A stretch of DNA of 64,000 nucleotides from Amycolatopsis camponoti (GTDB taxonomy: Bacteria; Actinomycetota; Actinomycetes; Mycobacteriales; Pseudonocardiaceae): positions 372,001 to 436,000 of the forward strand of contig NZ_CABVGP010000001.1 in the NCBI RefSeq assembly GCF_902497555.1. The letters are read 5' to 3'. Positions 1-8,630 of the stretch are shown one piece after another. Made by a program: the position numbers and the translations under genes. Positions within the stretch are counted from its first letter, which is position 1. Each line of letters begins with the position of its first letter. The notes under the pieces are model-generated. The model ran no database searches. It had not been told where the DNA came from and saw nothing but the letters and a program-made list of their open reading frames with translations.

Positions 1-366
1 GGACAGCATCGACGTCTCGTAGGCGGCCAGGCCGAGCAGCGTCACGGCCAGCGCGTCCCGGAACCGGCAGTGCGCCCACACCGTGTACGCGGCCACGACC
101 ACGCTGAGCTGGCCGAGCTGCGACCGGAAACCGAGGCCGTAGAACAGTCCCATCAGGACGACGCAGGCGACCAGGGCCGAGATCGGGAACCGGCGGCGCG
201 CCGCGAGCGGCAGCGCGCTCACGGCGGCGAGGAGCAGGCCGAGGGGCCGTGCGTGGTCGCCGAAGTGCCCGCCGAGGTCGGTGGCGCCGACGAGCTGGTA
301 GGCCGCGCCGACGACCGCGAGCACGGCGTCGGCGAGCCGCGGCCGCGCGCGAAGGAGTCCCGGCAC
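1..366 (-). CDS. Sensor histidine kinase, N-terminal membrane part (cut by window edge)
   Basis: The visible 122 residues are a string of hydrophobic segments separated by short Arg-rich loops, starting MPGLLRARPRLADAV. This resembles the membrane sensor module of NarL-type actinobacterial histidine kinases (HPK7), whose kinase domain would lie off the left edge. I chose the GTG at 364-366 because an in-frame TAG lies just upstream (376-378) and a TAGCTT box sits exactly 6 nt before it, which fits a leaderless transcript. The kinase identity is inferred from the membrane pattern only; another polytopic membrane protein is possible. Confidence 0.6.
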   Translation of the reverse strand, partial: MPGLLRARPRLADAVLAVVGAAYQLVGATDLGGHFGDHARPLGLLLAAVSALPLAARRRFPISALVACVVLMGLFYGLGFRSQLGQLSVVVAAYTVWAHCRFRDALAVTLLGLAAYETSMLS

Positions 367-372
367 GCTGCG

Positions 373-378
373 AAGCTA
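373..378 (-). promoter_or_regulatory. -10 box, leaderless start of membrane kinase
   Basis: The minus strand reads TAGCTT, followed by 6 nt and the GTG start at 366. There is no Shine-Dalgarno sequence before that GTG. Confidence 0.5.
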
Positions 379-474
379 CCTGGTCGATCTTTCGCGGTAG
401 GCGGACCCCGAGGAGTACCGCCAAGGTTTACCCAGCACTGCGTCGCCGGTTGCTTCCGCTGCGTGGTCACTCAT
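376..474 (-). CDS. Possible 32-aa small ORF upstream of the kinase
   Basis: The ATG at 472-474 has a good ribosome site (GAGG, about 7 nt upstream). It opens a 32-residue hydrophilic frame, beginning MSDHAAEATGDAVLG and ending RERSTR, which closes at a TAG overlapping the kinase -10 box. It has no recognised domain. It could be a short regulatory leader peptide or simply chance. The rest of 475-592 shows no gene. Confidence 0.22.
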   Translation of the reverse strand: MSDHAAEATGDAVLGKPWRYSSGSAYRERSTR

Positions 475-592
475 CGCTAACCTCGCCCGGCTCGGTGGAG
501 AGGGGGTCCCAACCCAAGGCAAGGGGGAGGGCTTTGGTGCGCCCTCTTCGCCGGGCGCTCAGTAGCGGCGTGCCCGCGGCAATGTCGGGCGC

Positions 593-1150
593 TCAGTTCA
601 GGTACGCGTCGAGCGTCACGGCCAGCGCCGACTCCGGCGACGGTGCGAAGCTCGCGCCGGCCAGCCCGCCCCACAGCCACAGCTGCGCGAGCCCGTGCAG
701 CGCGGCCCACAGCGAGGCGGCGACCAGCCGCAGGTCGGCGCCCGAGCGCGCGAGCGGCGTCGGCACCGCCGCCACCAGCACGGCGAAGGTGTCGAACACC
801 GCGCTCGCCGCCGCCGAGAGCGCCGGGTCGTCCGCGTCGACCAGGTCTCGGCGGAACATCAGCTCGAACATCGCCGGGTTGGTCAGCGCGAAGTCGAGGT
901 AGCTGTGACAGGCGGCCGTCAGCCGCTCGCGCGGCGAGTTCCCGGGCAGCGTCTCCCGGCGGGCGAGCAGGTCGGCGTACCCGCGCGTCGCCACGGCGGA
1001 CAGCAGTTCGGCACGGCCCGAGAAGTGCCGCAGCGGGGCGCCGTGCGACACGCCGGCCGCCTTGGCGATCCCGCGCAACGTCACCGCGTCGACGCCTTCG
1101 CCGGCCAGCAGCTCGGACGCGGTGTCGATCAGGCGTTGCCGGGTGCCCAT
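593..1150 (-). CDS. TetR-family transcriptional regulator
   Basis: A 185-residue TetR repressor. The N-terminal helix-turn-helix spans residues 24-43 (TLRGIAKAAGVSHGAPLRHF), and an all-helical ligand domain like the TetR_C_13/WHG type follows. Its ATG lies 22 bp inside the 3' end of the upstream SGNH hydrolase gene, so the two are translationally coupled. It probably autoregulates the operon through the palindrome at 1980-1994 and may also control the divergent SnoaL-like gene. The ligand is unknown. Confidence 0.88.
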   Translation of the reverse strand: MGTRQRLIDTASELLAGEGVDAVTLRGIAKAAGVSHGAPLRHFSGRAELLSAVATRGYADLLARRETLPGNSPRERLTAACHSYLDFALTNPAMFELMFRRDLVDADDPALSAAASAVFDTFAVLVAAVPTPLARSGADLRLVAASLWAALHGLAQLWLWGGLAGASFAPSPESALAVTLDAYLN

Positions 1151-1926
1151 GCCTCGTCCCGGGTCATGGGGAGCAGGTCCGGGCGCTTCGGGAAGAAGCC
1201 GTCGCCGGGCTGGCGGCCGATCATCCGGTTGCGCGTGCGCGTCACGGCGACCGGCAGGACCTCGCGCAGCAGCCAGTGCGCGTCGGCACGCCAGCTCCCC
1301 GGCGCCGCGACGCCGGGCAGCGGGTCGAGCCAGGCGGGGTCGTGGCTGACGCCGAGCAGGCCGAGGACGTACGCGGCGAGCCGCCGGTGGCCGTGCGTGG
1401 AGAGGTGGAGCCGGTCGGCGCCGAAGTACCGCGAGTCGGTGACGGCCTGGTCGGGCCAGAGGTCGATGAGCTGCGCGCCGTAGCTGACGGCGGCTTCGCG
1501 GATGGCCTCGTTGAGCGCGACGATCCGCGGCCGCATCCGGCGTCCGAGCGGCATCCGGTGGGAGATGTCGCTGAGGGTGAAGGTGACGACGGTGGGCGAG
1601 ATCTCGGTGCAGGCGCGGATCGCGGCGTCGACCCGCCGGGCGACGGTCCGCGCGTCCCAGCCGCGGCTCATGACGTCGTTGCCGCCGCCGAAGAGCGCGA
1701 TGAGGTCGGGTTCGAGGCGCGTCGCGGCGGGGACCTGCTCGGGGACGATCTGGTCGAGCCGCCGTCCGCGGACCGCCAGGTTGGCGTACCGGAAGCTGGG
1801 CTCGTCCTGCGCCAGGCGCGCGGCGACGAAGTCCGCCCAGCCCCGATAGGCGCGCTGGTCCGGGTACGGGTCGTCGAGACCTTCGGCGCAGCTGTCGCCG
1901 AGGACGACGAAACGGTGGTAGCTCAT
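1129..1926 (-). CDS. SGNH/GDSL-family hydrolase (esterase/lipase-like)
   Basis: A 265-residue cytoplasmic enzyme with no signal peptide. The SGNH blocks are visible: the GDS nucleophile elbow with Ser12, GGGND with Asn83, and the catalytic Asp171/His174 pair in DRLHLS. Family members hydrolyse short acyl esters or remove acetyl groups from sugars; the substrate here is not readable. I chose the ATG at 1926 because GGAGA lies 5 nt upstream and residue 1 immediately precedes the conserved first strand. The gene is the first of an operon with the TetR gene, which overlaps its 3' end. Confidence 0.85.
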   Translation of the reverse strand: MSYHRFVVLGDSCAEGLDDPYPDQRAYRGWADFVAARLAQDEPSFRYANLAVRGRRLDQIVPEQVPAATRLEPDLIALFGGGNDVMSRGWDARTVARRVDAAIRACTEISPTVVTFTLSDISHRMPLGRRMRPRIVALNEAIREAAVSYGAQLIDLWPDQAVTDSRYFGADRLHLSTHGHRRLAAYVLGLLGVSHDPAWLDPLPGVAAPGSWRADAHWLLREVLPVAVTRTRNRMIGRQPGDGFFPKRPDLLPMTRDEAWAPGNA

Positions 1927-1979
1927 TCCGATCTCCGTAACCCGTGGTTCACCCTGTGGACACTGTCTATCAAACTTCT

Positions 1980-1994
1980 GTAGACGCTGTCTAC
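1980..1994. promoter_or_regulatory. TetR-type operator palindrome
   Basis: GTAGAC-GCT-GTCTAC is a perfect 6-bp inverted repeat with a 3-bp spacer. A further half-site, GTCTAT, lies at 1965-1970. It sits in the 110-bp divergent promoter between the SGNH-TetR operon and the SnoaL-like gene, where a local TetR would be expected to bind. Confidence 0.6.
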
Positions 1995-2036
1995 TTCGGG
2001 TCGTCACAATCCGGCGGGGCGCTCCGTCGTACTGGC

Positions 2037-2462
2037 ATGACACTCGAATCGGAAGTCAGGCAGCACATCGGCGCGATCGTCGAAGGGCTGCGAGCCAAGG
2101 ACCTCGACGCGCTCAGGCGGGTCTACGCCGAGGACGTCGTGTCCTACGACGTCGAGCCGCCGCTGCAGCACGTCGGGATCGACGCGAAGCTGACGAACTG
2201 GGCCAAGGTCTTCACCCTCTTCGAAGAGGTGGACTACGAGCTGCGCGACCTCACGCTCATCGTGAGCACCGACCTGGCCGTCGGACACGGCTTCGGCCGG
2301 GTCAGCGGCACCCTGCGCGACGGAACGCCGACGAAAGGCATGTGGGTCCGCGCCACGTTCGTCCTGCGGAAGCGGGGGAACGACTGGCTGATCGTCCACG
2401 ACCAGGCTTCGGTGCCGTTCGACATGGCGACCGGCCGGGGCGTGGCCGACCTCGAGCCCTGA
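2037..2462 (+). CDS. SnoaL-like / ketosteroid-isomerase-fold protein
   Basis: A 141-residue single-domain protein of the NTF2-like superfamily. It has an N-terminal helix pair (roughly residues 1-30, ending in DLDALRRVYAEDVVSYD) and a curved sheet containing WLIVHDQASVP, as in SnoaL/DUF4440 proteins. Family members act as small isomerases or cyclases, or as ligand pockets; no catalytic assignment is possible here. Divergent from the SGNH-TetR operon across the palindrome at 1980-1994, it is probably under the same repressor. The ATG at 2037 is preferred because the extension upstream of it runs into the operator. Confidence 0.75.
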   Translation: MTLESEVRQHIGAIVEGLRAKDLDALRRVYAEDVVSYDVEPPLQHVGIDAKLTNWAKVFTLFEEVDYELRDLTLIVSTDLAVGHGFGRVSGTLRDGTPTKGMWVRATFVLRKRGNDWLIVHDQASVPFDMATGRGVADLEP

Positions 2463-2466
2463 CGCC

Positions 2467-3939
2467 TCAGGCGAGCCGGGCGCGGTGGGCCGAGACGGCG
2501 GCCCGCCGCGGGTCGGCCGCCGGGAGCGTCTCCAGCAGGGCGTCCAGCACCGCGAGGTCGTCGACCCCGCACGCCGTCTCCCAGAACGACCACAGCACGC
2601 CCGGGTCTTCGCTGTTCAACGCCACCTGGCGGACCTGCGCCGTGAGGGACTCGCGCTCCTCGCGGACCGCGGGCGCTTCCGACTCCGGCAGTAGCGGCCC
2701 GCGGAAGACGCGCAGGACGTCGGCCGGGGAACCGGTGCGCAACGACGTTCGCGCCCGCACGAAGTCGGCGTCGACGTCGGCCGCCAGGCGGTACGGGCGC
2801 GTCTGCACCACCTGCGCGCCCAGCTGGGAACGCAGGCGGTGGATCTCCGCGCGGACCGTCACGGGGTTGCCCGTTTCGCCGTAGAGCTGCAGCGCCAGCC
2901 GTTCCGCGGACAGGCCGTTCGGGTGCAGGGCCAGCAGGGTCAGGATCTCCGCGTGCCGCAACGTCACCGGTACTTCGCGACCGTCCACAGTGGTCGAATG
3001 CGCGCCGTCGGAAAGGTAGCCGAGGCGCAGGCGGGAGCGCTGCCCCGCACCGCCGGAGGAAAGCCGGAGCAGGTAGCCCTCGGCGAGGGGCTCCACCGTC
3101 GCGAGGCGGCCGTCGGAGAGGGCGACCGTCCCGCCGCCGCGCCGGACGTCCACTGTGGACGGCAGCAGGCACGCCTGGGCGGCCAGCACCCGGCCGCCCG
3201 CCGAGAGCAGGGCGCCGGGGCGTCCGCGCAGGGCTTCCAGGTGCGGCATGTTGACGCGCCGCAGGCGCTCGTCGCGGACCGCGAGGTGGGCGCGCAGCTG
3301 GCCCTCGGCGAGCTGCGCCGTGGCCGTGACCAGGGAGATCATCGCCGGGTGGACCGTGCGCAGCGGCCCGCTGACGTCGATGGAGCCGAGCAGCACGCCG
3401 GTCTCGGGGTCGCGCACGGGCGCCGCCGCGCACGTCCACGTGTGGTAGCGCCGGACCAGGTGCTCGGCCGAGTGGATCTGCACCGGCTCGCCGGTCGCGA
3501 GCGCCGTCCCCATGGCGTTCGTGCCGATCGCCGCTTCGCTCCAGCGCGTGCCTTCGGTGAGGCCGACGCGGTCGCCGCGCAGGAGTTGCGCCGTCTCGCC
3601 CTCGCGCCACAGGATCAGGCCGTCGGCGTCGGTCACGATCATCACGTGCTCGGCGTCGTCGGCGATGCTCACCAGCATCTGCCGCAGCACCGGCAGCACC
3701 GGTGCCAGCGGATGGGCTTCACGCAGCGAAGCGAGGGCTTCGGTGTCGAAGACGAACGGGGCCTCGCCCTCGTCCGGGTCGACGCGGGCCGCGAGCGAGC
3801 GGTTCCACGAGTCGGAGACGACCGAGCGTGGCGGCCGGGGCCCGGGAACGCCCTGGAGCACCGCCTCGCGGACGTGCTCCAGCAGCCGCGCGTACGACTC
3901 GGGGTCGCGCAGCAGCTCCGGTTCGGGCGCCTCTGCCAC
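2467..3939 (-). CDS. GAF-domain transcriptional regulator of the aldehyde dehydrogenase operon
   Basis: A 490-residue protein. The N-terminal helical region is followed by a GAF domain (about residues 85-215, including GTNAMGTALATGEPVQI as in AcoR-type activators). A C-terminal winged-helix segment (about 305-390) replaces the sigma-54 AAA+ module of classical AcoR. It is divergent from an acetaldehyde dehydrogenase-DUF779 operon, an arrangement typical of regulators sensing acetaldehyde or alcohol oxidation. The GTG at 3939 is chosen because a TACGCT box lies 7 nt upstream. An alternative GTG lies at 3945. Confidence 0.8.
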   Translation of the reverse strand: MAEAPEPELLRDPESYARLLEHVREAVLQGVPGPRPPRSVVSDSWNRSLAARVDPDEGEAPFVFDTEALASLREAHPLAPVLPVLRQMLVSIADDAEHVMIVTDADGLILWREGETAQLLRGDRVGLTEGTRWSEAAIGTNAMGTALATGEPVQIHSAEHLVRRYHTWTCAAAPVRDPETGVLLGSIDVSGPLRTVHPAMISLVTATAQLAEGQLRAHLAVRDERLRRVNMPHLEALRGRPGALLSAGGRVLAAQACLLPSTVDVRRGGGTVALSDGRLATVEPLAEGYLLRLSSGGAGQRSRLRLGYLSDGAHSTTVDGREVPVTLRHAEILTLLALHPNGLSAERLALQLYGETGNPVTVRAEIHRLRSQLGAQVVQTRPYRLAADVDADFVRARTSLRTGSPADVLRVFRGPLLPESEAPAVREERESLTAQVRQVALNSEDPGVLWSFWETACGVDDLAVLDALLETLPAADPRRAAVSAHRARLA

Positions 3940-3946
3940 GTTCACC

Positions 3947-3952
3947 AGCGTA
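3947..3952 (-). promoter_or_regulatory. -10 box of the GAF regulator
   Basis: TACGCT on the minus strand, 7 nt before the GTG at 3939. This suggests a leaderless mRNA. Confidence 0.4.
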
Positions 3953-4050
3953 GATAGCCGGCGTGCGGCCGTGCAACGCGCGTGCAACGTCGCCCCGCTT
4001 ACGTTCGCCGCCACCAGCACACCGTCACTCCGAGCAACGAGGCAGGGAAG

Positions 4051-5573
<1,523 letters not shown>

Positions 5574-5574
<1 letters not shown>

Positions 5575-5942
5575 TGACCCGGCGAGTAGACCTGACGCCG
5601 GCGGCCGCGGATCTCCTGCGGCAGTTGGTGTCGGTCCACGGGCCGGTGATGTTCCACCAGTCCGGCGGGTGCTGCGACGGCAGCGCCCCGATGTGTTACC
5701 CGGACGGGGAGTTCAAGACCGGCGCATCGGATGTGCGACTCGGTTCGCTGGAGGTCGAGGGCATCGCCGACGTGCCGGTCTGGATGTCCGGACCGCAGTT
5801 CGAGTACTGGAAGCACACGCACCTGACGATCGACGTCGTGCCGGGTCGCGGCAGCGGGTTTTCCCTGGAGGCGCCCGAAGGCGTGCGCTTCCTGATCCGC
5901 TCGCGGCTGCTCACCGACGAAGAGTCGGCGGCGCTGAGCTGA
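5574..5942 (+). CDS. DUF779 protein, partner of acetaldehyde dehydrogenase
   Basis: A 122-residue protein with the DUF779 signature: FHQSGGCCDGSAPMC near residue 25 and a tail containing GFSLEAPEGVRFL. The family is almost always encoded next to ExaC-type dehydrogenases, but its biochemical role is not established. The paired cysteines suggest metal or redox chemistry (inference). It starts one base inside the dehydrogenase stop codon. Its 3' end overlaps the convergent M20 gene by 32 bp. Confidence 0.88.
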
Positions 5943-7269
5943 AGGCACCGAACAACGCCGTGGCGAGCACCAGTCCTTCCCGGGCGACCGGGGCGAGCAG
6001 GTGCTCGTCCGGCGCGTGCTGCAGGCAGCCCGGGTAGGAGTGCGGCAGCCACAGTGTCGCCAGCCCGAGGACGTCGGTGAAGACGTGGTTGGGCAGGCCG
6101 CCGCCGAAGCTGGGCAGGAGGGCGACGGGCTTCTCGACAACGGCGTCGAGGGCTTGTCGCGCCCAGACCACCCACGGGTCGTCGACCGGCGTGCGGCTGG
6201 CGCGAAAACTCGCCTCGGTGGCCACCTTGATCATCGGGAACCCTTGCGAGGCAAGGTGTTCCCGGACCGTCGCGGTGACGTCGCCGACGTCGGTGCCCGC
6301 GACGTACCGCAGCTGCAGCACCGCGCGGGCGCGGCCGGGGATGGCGTTGACCGGGCGGTCGGCGTTCCCGGCGTCGAGCGCCAGCACCTCCAGGGTGTTC
6401 CAGCCGTAGAGCCGCTCGGCGGGGCCGAGTCGTTGATCGCCCCAGCCTTCGTCCGGCGCGTCGACGACGACGTCGGCCAGTGCTTCGCGGACGGACTGCG
6501 GCAGTTCCGGCGGCAGCAGCGCGGGCACCTGGATGCGGCCGTGGCCGTCGACGAGGCTCGCGATCGCCGCGGCCAGCGTCGTGGCCGGGTTGCGCAGGAT
6601 GCCGCCCCAGTTGCCGGAGTGGGCGCCGCCCGGGCGCAGGTCGACGTCCAGGTCGATCCGGATTCCGCCGCGCGCGCCGAGGAACAGCGTCGGCGTGGCC
6701 GCGTCGAGGCGCGGACCGTCGGAGGCGATGAGGACGTCGGCTTCGAGCAGATCCTTCTGCTGCGACGCGAACTCGTCGAGACCCGGTGAGCCGATCTCCT
6801 CGCCGGTCTCGAAGAGGAACTTCAGGTTGAAGCCGAGCTTGCCGCGTGCTTCGAGGAGCAGCTGCAACGCCGTCAGGTTGATCAGGTGCTGGCCCTTGTT
6901 GTCGGCGGTGCCGCGGCCGTACCAGCGGTCGCCGTCCGCGGTCAGCGTCCACGGGTCCCGGCCGTCGCTCCACTCGCCGGCTTCCCCGACGACGTCGGCG
7001 TGGCCGTAGCAGAGCAGCGTCGGCAGCTCGGGCGACTCGACGCGGACGCCGACCAGGAACGGCCCGCCCACCGGGTCCGGGTTGGGGTGCTGGGAGACGT
7101 CGCAGCCGAGACCGGTCAACGCCGGGGTCAGGACCTCGTCGAGGTAGGCCTGGATCGCTTCCTGGCCTTCGGGGGCGTCGCTGACCGTGGGGTAGGCGAC
7201 GAGCCGGGCGAGTTCGGTGAAGAAGGCGCCGGAGTCGACGTGGGCGCGGGCCTGGTCGAGCAGTTCCAT
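5911..7269 (-). CDS. M20-family metallopeptidase/deacylase
   Basis: A 452-residue di-zinc hydrolase of the M20/CNDP dipeptidase type. Metal and catalytic motifs are visible: LLCYGHADVV (first His), GRGTADNKG (bridging Asp), FETGEEIGS (catalytic Glu plus ligand Glu), and the dimerisation-domain GAHSGNWGG. Members hydrolyse dipeptides or N-acyl amino acids; the substrate is unknown. There is no signal peptide, so it is cytoplasmic. The ATG at 7269 is preceded by TAAGCT 7 nt upstream. It is divergent from the MOSC gene with only 55 bp between starts, and its 3' end overlaps the DUF779 gene. Confidence 0.88.
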   Translation of the reverse strand: MELLDQARAHVDSGAFFTELARLVAYPTVSDAPEGQEAIQAYLDEVLTPALTGLGCDVSQHPNPDPVGGPFLVGVRVESPELPTLLCYGHADVVGEAGEWSDGRDPWTLTADGDRWYGRGTADNKGQHLINLTALQLLLEARGKLGFNLKFLFETGEEIGSPGLDEFASQQKDLLEADVLIASDGPRLDAATPTLFLGARGGIRIDLDVDLRPGGAHSGNWGGILRNPATTLAAAIASLVDGHGRIQVPALLPPELPQSVREALADVVVDAPDEGWGDQRLGPAERLYGWNTLEVLALDAGNADRPVNAIPGRARAVLQLRYVAGTDVGDVTATVREHLASQGFPMIKVATEASFRASRTPVDDPWVVWARQALDAVVEKPVALLPSFGGGLPNHVFTDVLGLATLWLPHSYPGCLQHAPDEHLLAPVAREGLVLATALFGAFSSAPPTLRR

Positions 7270-7276
7270 GGCCGCC

Positions 7277-7282
7277 AGCTTA
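7277..7282 (-). promoter_or_regulatory. -10 box of the M20 gene
   Basis: TAAGCT on the minus strand, 7 nt before the ATG at 7269. It is back to back with the MOSC promoter. Confidence 0.45.
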
Positions 7283-7311
7283 GAGACGGTAAACAATACG
7301 AACGGTCGTGC

Positions 7312-7317
7312 TATATT
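7312..7317 (+). promoter_or_regulatory. -10 box of the MOSC-TetR operon
   Basis: TATATT lies 7 nt before the ATG at 7325 (leaderless). A short dyad, ACGA-ACGG-TCGT (7298-7309), lies just upstream and could be a repressor site for the operon's own TetR. Confidence 0.45.
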
Positions 7318-7324
7318 CGGCCGC

Positions 7325-8008
7325 ATGAACGTCGACAGCGTTTACGTGGGGGAACCGAGCGTCCTGGGGTACCGGCGCGAGGCGCCGGTGCTGAGCGGGA
7401 TCACGAAGGCGCGGGTCACGGCGCCGGAGCTGAACCTGACCGAGCTGAACCTCGACGGCGACCGGCAGGCCGACCTCACCGTGCACGGCGGCCCCGACAA
7501 GGCGGTCTACGTCTACCCGGCGGAGCACTACGCGGCCTGGCGCGAGGACGGCTTCGAGGTGGCGACGGCCGACTTCGGCGAGAACCTCTCGCTGTCCGGG
7601 CTCACCGAGGACGACGTGCGGATCGGCGACGTCTGGGCCTGGGGTGACGCGCTCGTGCAGGTCTCGCAGCCGCGGTCGCCGTGCTACAAGCTCGCGATGA
7701 AGACCGGCCGCAAGGACATCACCCCGGCGATGATCGACTCCCTGCGCAGCGGCTGGTACCTGCGCGTGCTGCGGCCCGGCGTCGTGCCGACGTCAGGCGC
7801 GGTCGAGCTGGTCGAGCGCGCGGACGCGCCGACCGTCGCGGAGGTGTACGTCATCTCGTTCGCGAACTACGGGCAGCTGCCGCCGGAGCGCGTCGGGGCG
7901 GCGCTGGACTTCGCCGACCGCGTGCTGGCCACGCCGGGGCTGGCGGAGCAGTGGAGCGTGGGCATTCAGTCCACAGTGGACCGCTGGCGGGCGCGGCGTG
8001 CCGGTTGA
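7325..8008 (+). CDS. MOSC-domain protein (YiiM-like)
   Basis: A 227-residue protein with the MOSC sulfur-carrier fold: VHGGPDKAVYVYP near residues 53-65, a GENL motif near 85, and the conserved Cys120 in QPRSPCYKLA. MOSC proteins handle molybdenum cofactor or reduce N-hydroxylated bases (YiiM), and this length and motif set fits the YiiM branch. The ATG is used with a TATATT box 7 nt upstream, so no ribosome site is expected. The downstream TetR gene overlaps it by 11 bp, suggesting an auto-repressed two-gene operon. Confidence 0.88.
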   Translation: MNVDSVYVGEPSVLGYRREAPVLSGITKARVTAPELNLTELNLDGDRQADLTVHGGPDKAVYVYPAEHYAAWREDGFEVATADFGENLSLSGLTEDDVRIGDVWAWGDALVQVSQPRSPCYKLAMKTGRKDITPAMIDSLRSGWYLRVLRPGVVPTSGAVELVERADAPTVAEVYVISFANYGQLPPERVGAALDFADRVLATPGLAEQWSVGIQSTVDRWRARRAG

Positions 8009-8588
8009 CGGCCGGGTCGCCCGCGGCGACGCGACCCGCCGCCTGGTGCTGCGCCGGGCGGTGGACGTCGCGTCGGTGGACGGCCTGGAGGGGCTGTCCC
8101 TCGGCCGGCTGGCCACCGAGCTGGAGCTGAGCAAGAGCGGCGTGTTCGCGCTGTTCGGCTCGAAGGAGGACTTGCAGCTCGCGACGGTCGAGGCGGCCTT
8201 CGAGATCTTCCGCTCGCACGTCGTGACGCCCGCTTCGGACGTGCCGCCGGGCCTGCCGCGGCTGCGTGCGGTCTGCGAGAACTGGCTGGACTACTCGGAA
8301 AAGCGCGTCTTCCCGGGCGGATGCTTCTTCTTCAACGCCGGCGCGGAGTTCGACGCGCGCCCGGGCCGGGTGCACGACGCGGTGGCGGCGGCGAGCAACG
8401 CGTTCGCCGAGTTCATCCGCGAGACGGCCGTCGAAGCGGTCGAGCTCGGCCAGGTGGACGCGGACGCGGAAGTGCTGGCGTTCGAGCTGCACGCGCTGGG
8501 CCGCGCGGCCAACGCGGACTCGGTGCTCAACGGCGGCACCCACGCGTACGCGCTGGCCAGACGAGCCATCGGTGCGAGACTGTCGTGA
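7998..8588 (+). CDS. TetR-family regulator (coupled to MOSC gene)
   Basis: A 196-residue repressor. The helix-turn-helix lies around residues 35-55 (GRLATELELSKSGVFALFGS), followed by a TetR_C_13-like domain with LDYSEKRVFPGGCFFFN. It starts at a GTG within the last codons of the MOSC gene. Its TGA at 8586-8588 lies inside the left arm of the perfect inverted repeat at 8582-8627. It probably represses its own operon and perhaps the divergent M20 gene. Confidence 0.88.
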   Translation: MPVDGRVARGDATRRLVLRRAVDVASVDGLEGLSLGRLATELELSKSGVFALFGSKEDLQLATVEAAFEIFRSHVVTPASDVPPGLPRLRAVCENWLDYSEKRVFPGGCFFFNAGAEFDARPGRVHDAVAAASNAFAEFIRETAVEAVELGQVDADAEVLAFELHALGRAANADSVLNGGTHAYALARRAIGARLS

Positions 8589-8627
8589 GTGAGAAACAGT
8601 GTTCTAACACTGTTTCTCACTCACGAC
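8582..8627. terminator. Perfect 22-bp inverted repeat between convergent genes
   Basis: Two perfectly complementary 22-nt arms (8582-8603 and 8606-8627) are separated by the dinucleotide CT. The left arm begins GTCGTGAGTGAGAAACAG and contains the TetR stop codon; the right arm ends 4 bp before the hexosaminidase stop. It probably works as a bidirectional terminator, but it is AT-richer and longer than a usual GC-rich hairpin and has no U-tract. Confidence 0.7.
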
Positions 8628-8630
8628 CGC

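Noticed and set aside
7969..7981. GTCCACAGTGGAC copies as DnaA boxes
   Set aside because: The actinobacterial DnaA box is TTGTCCACA. These dyads lack the leading TT and are spread singly in coding regions.
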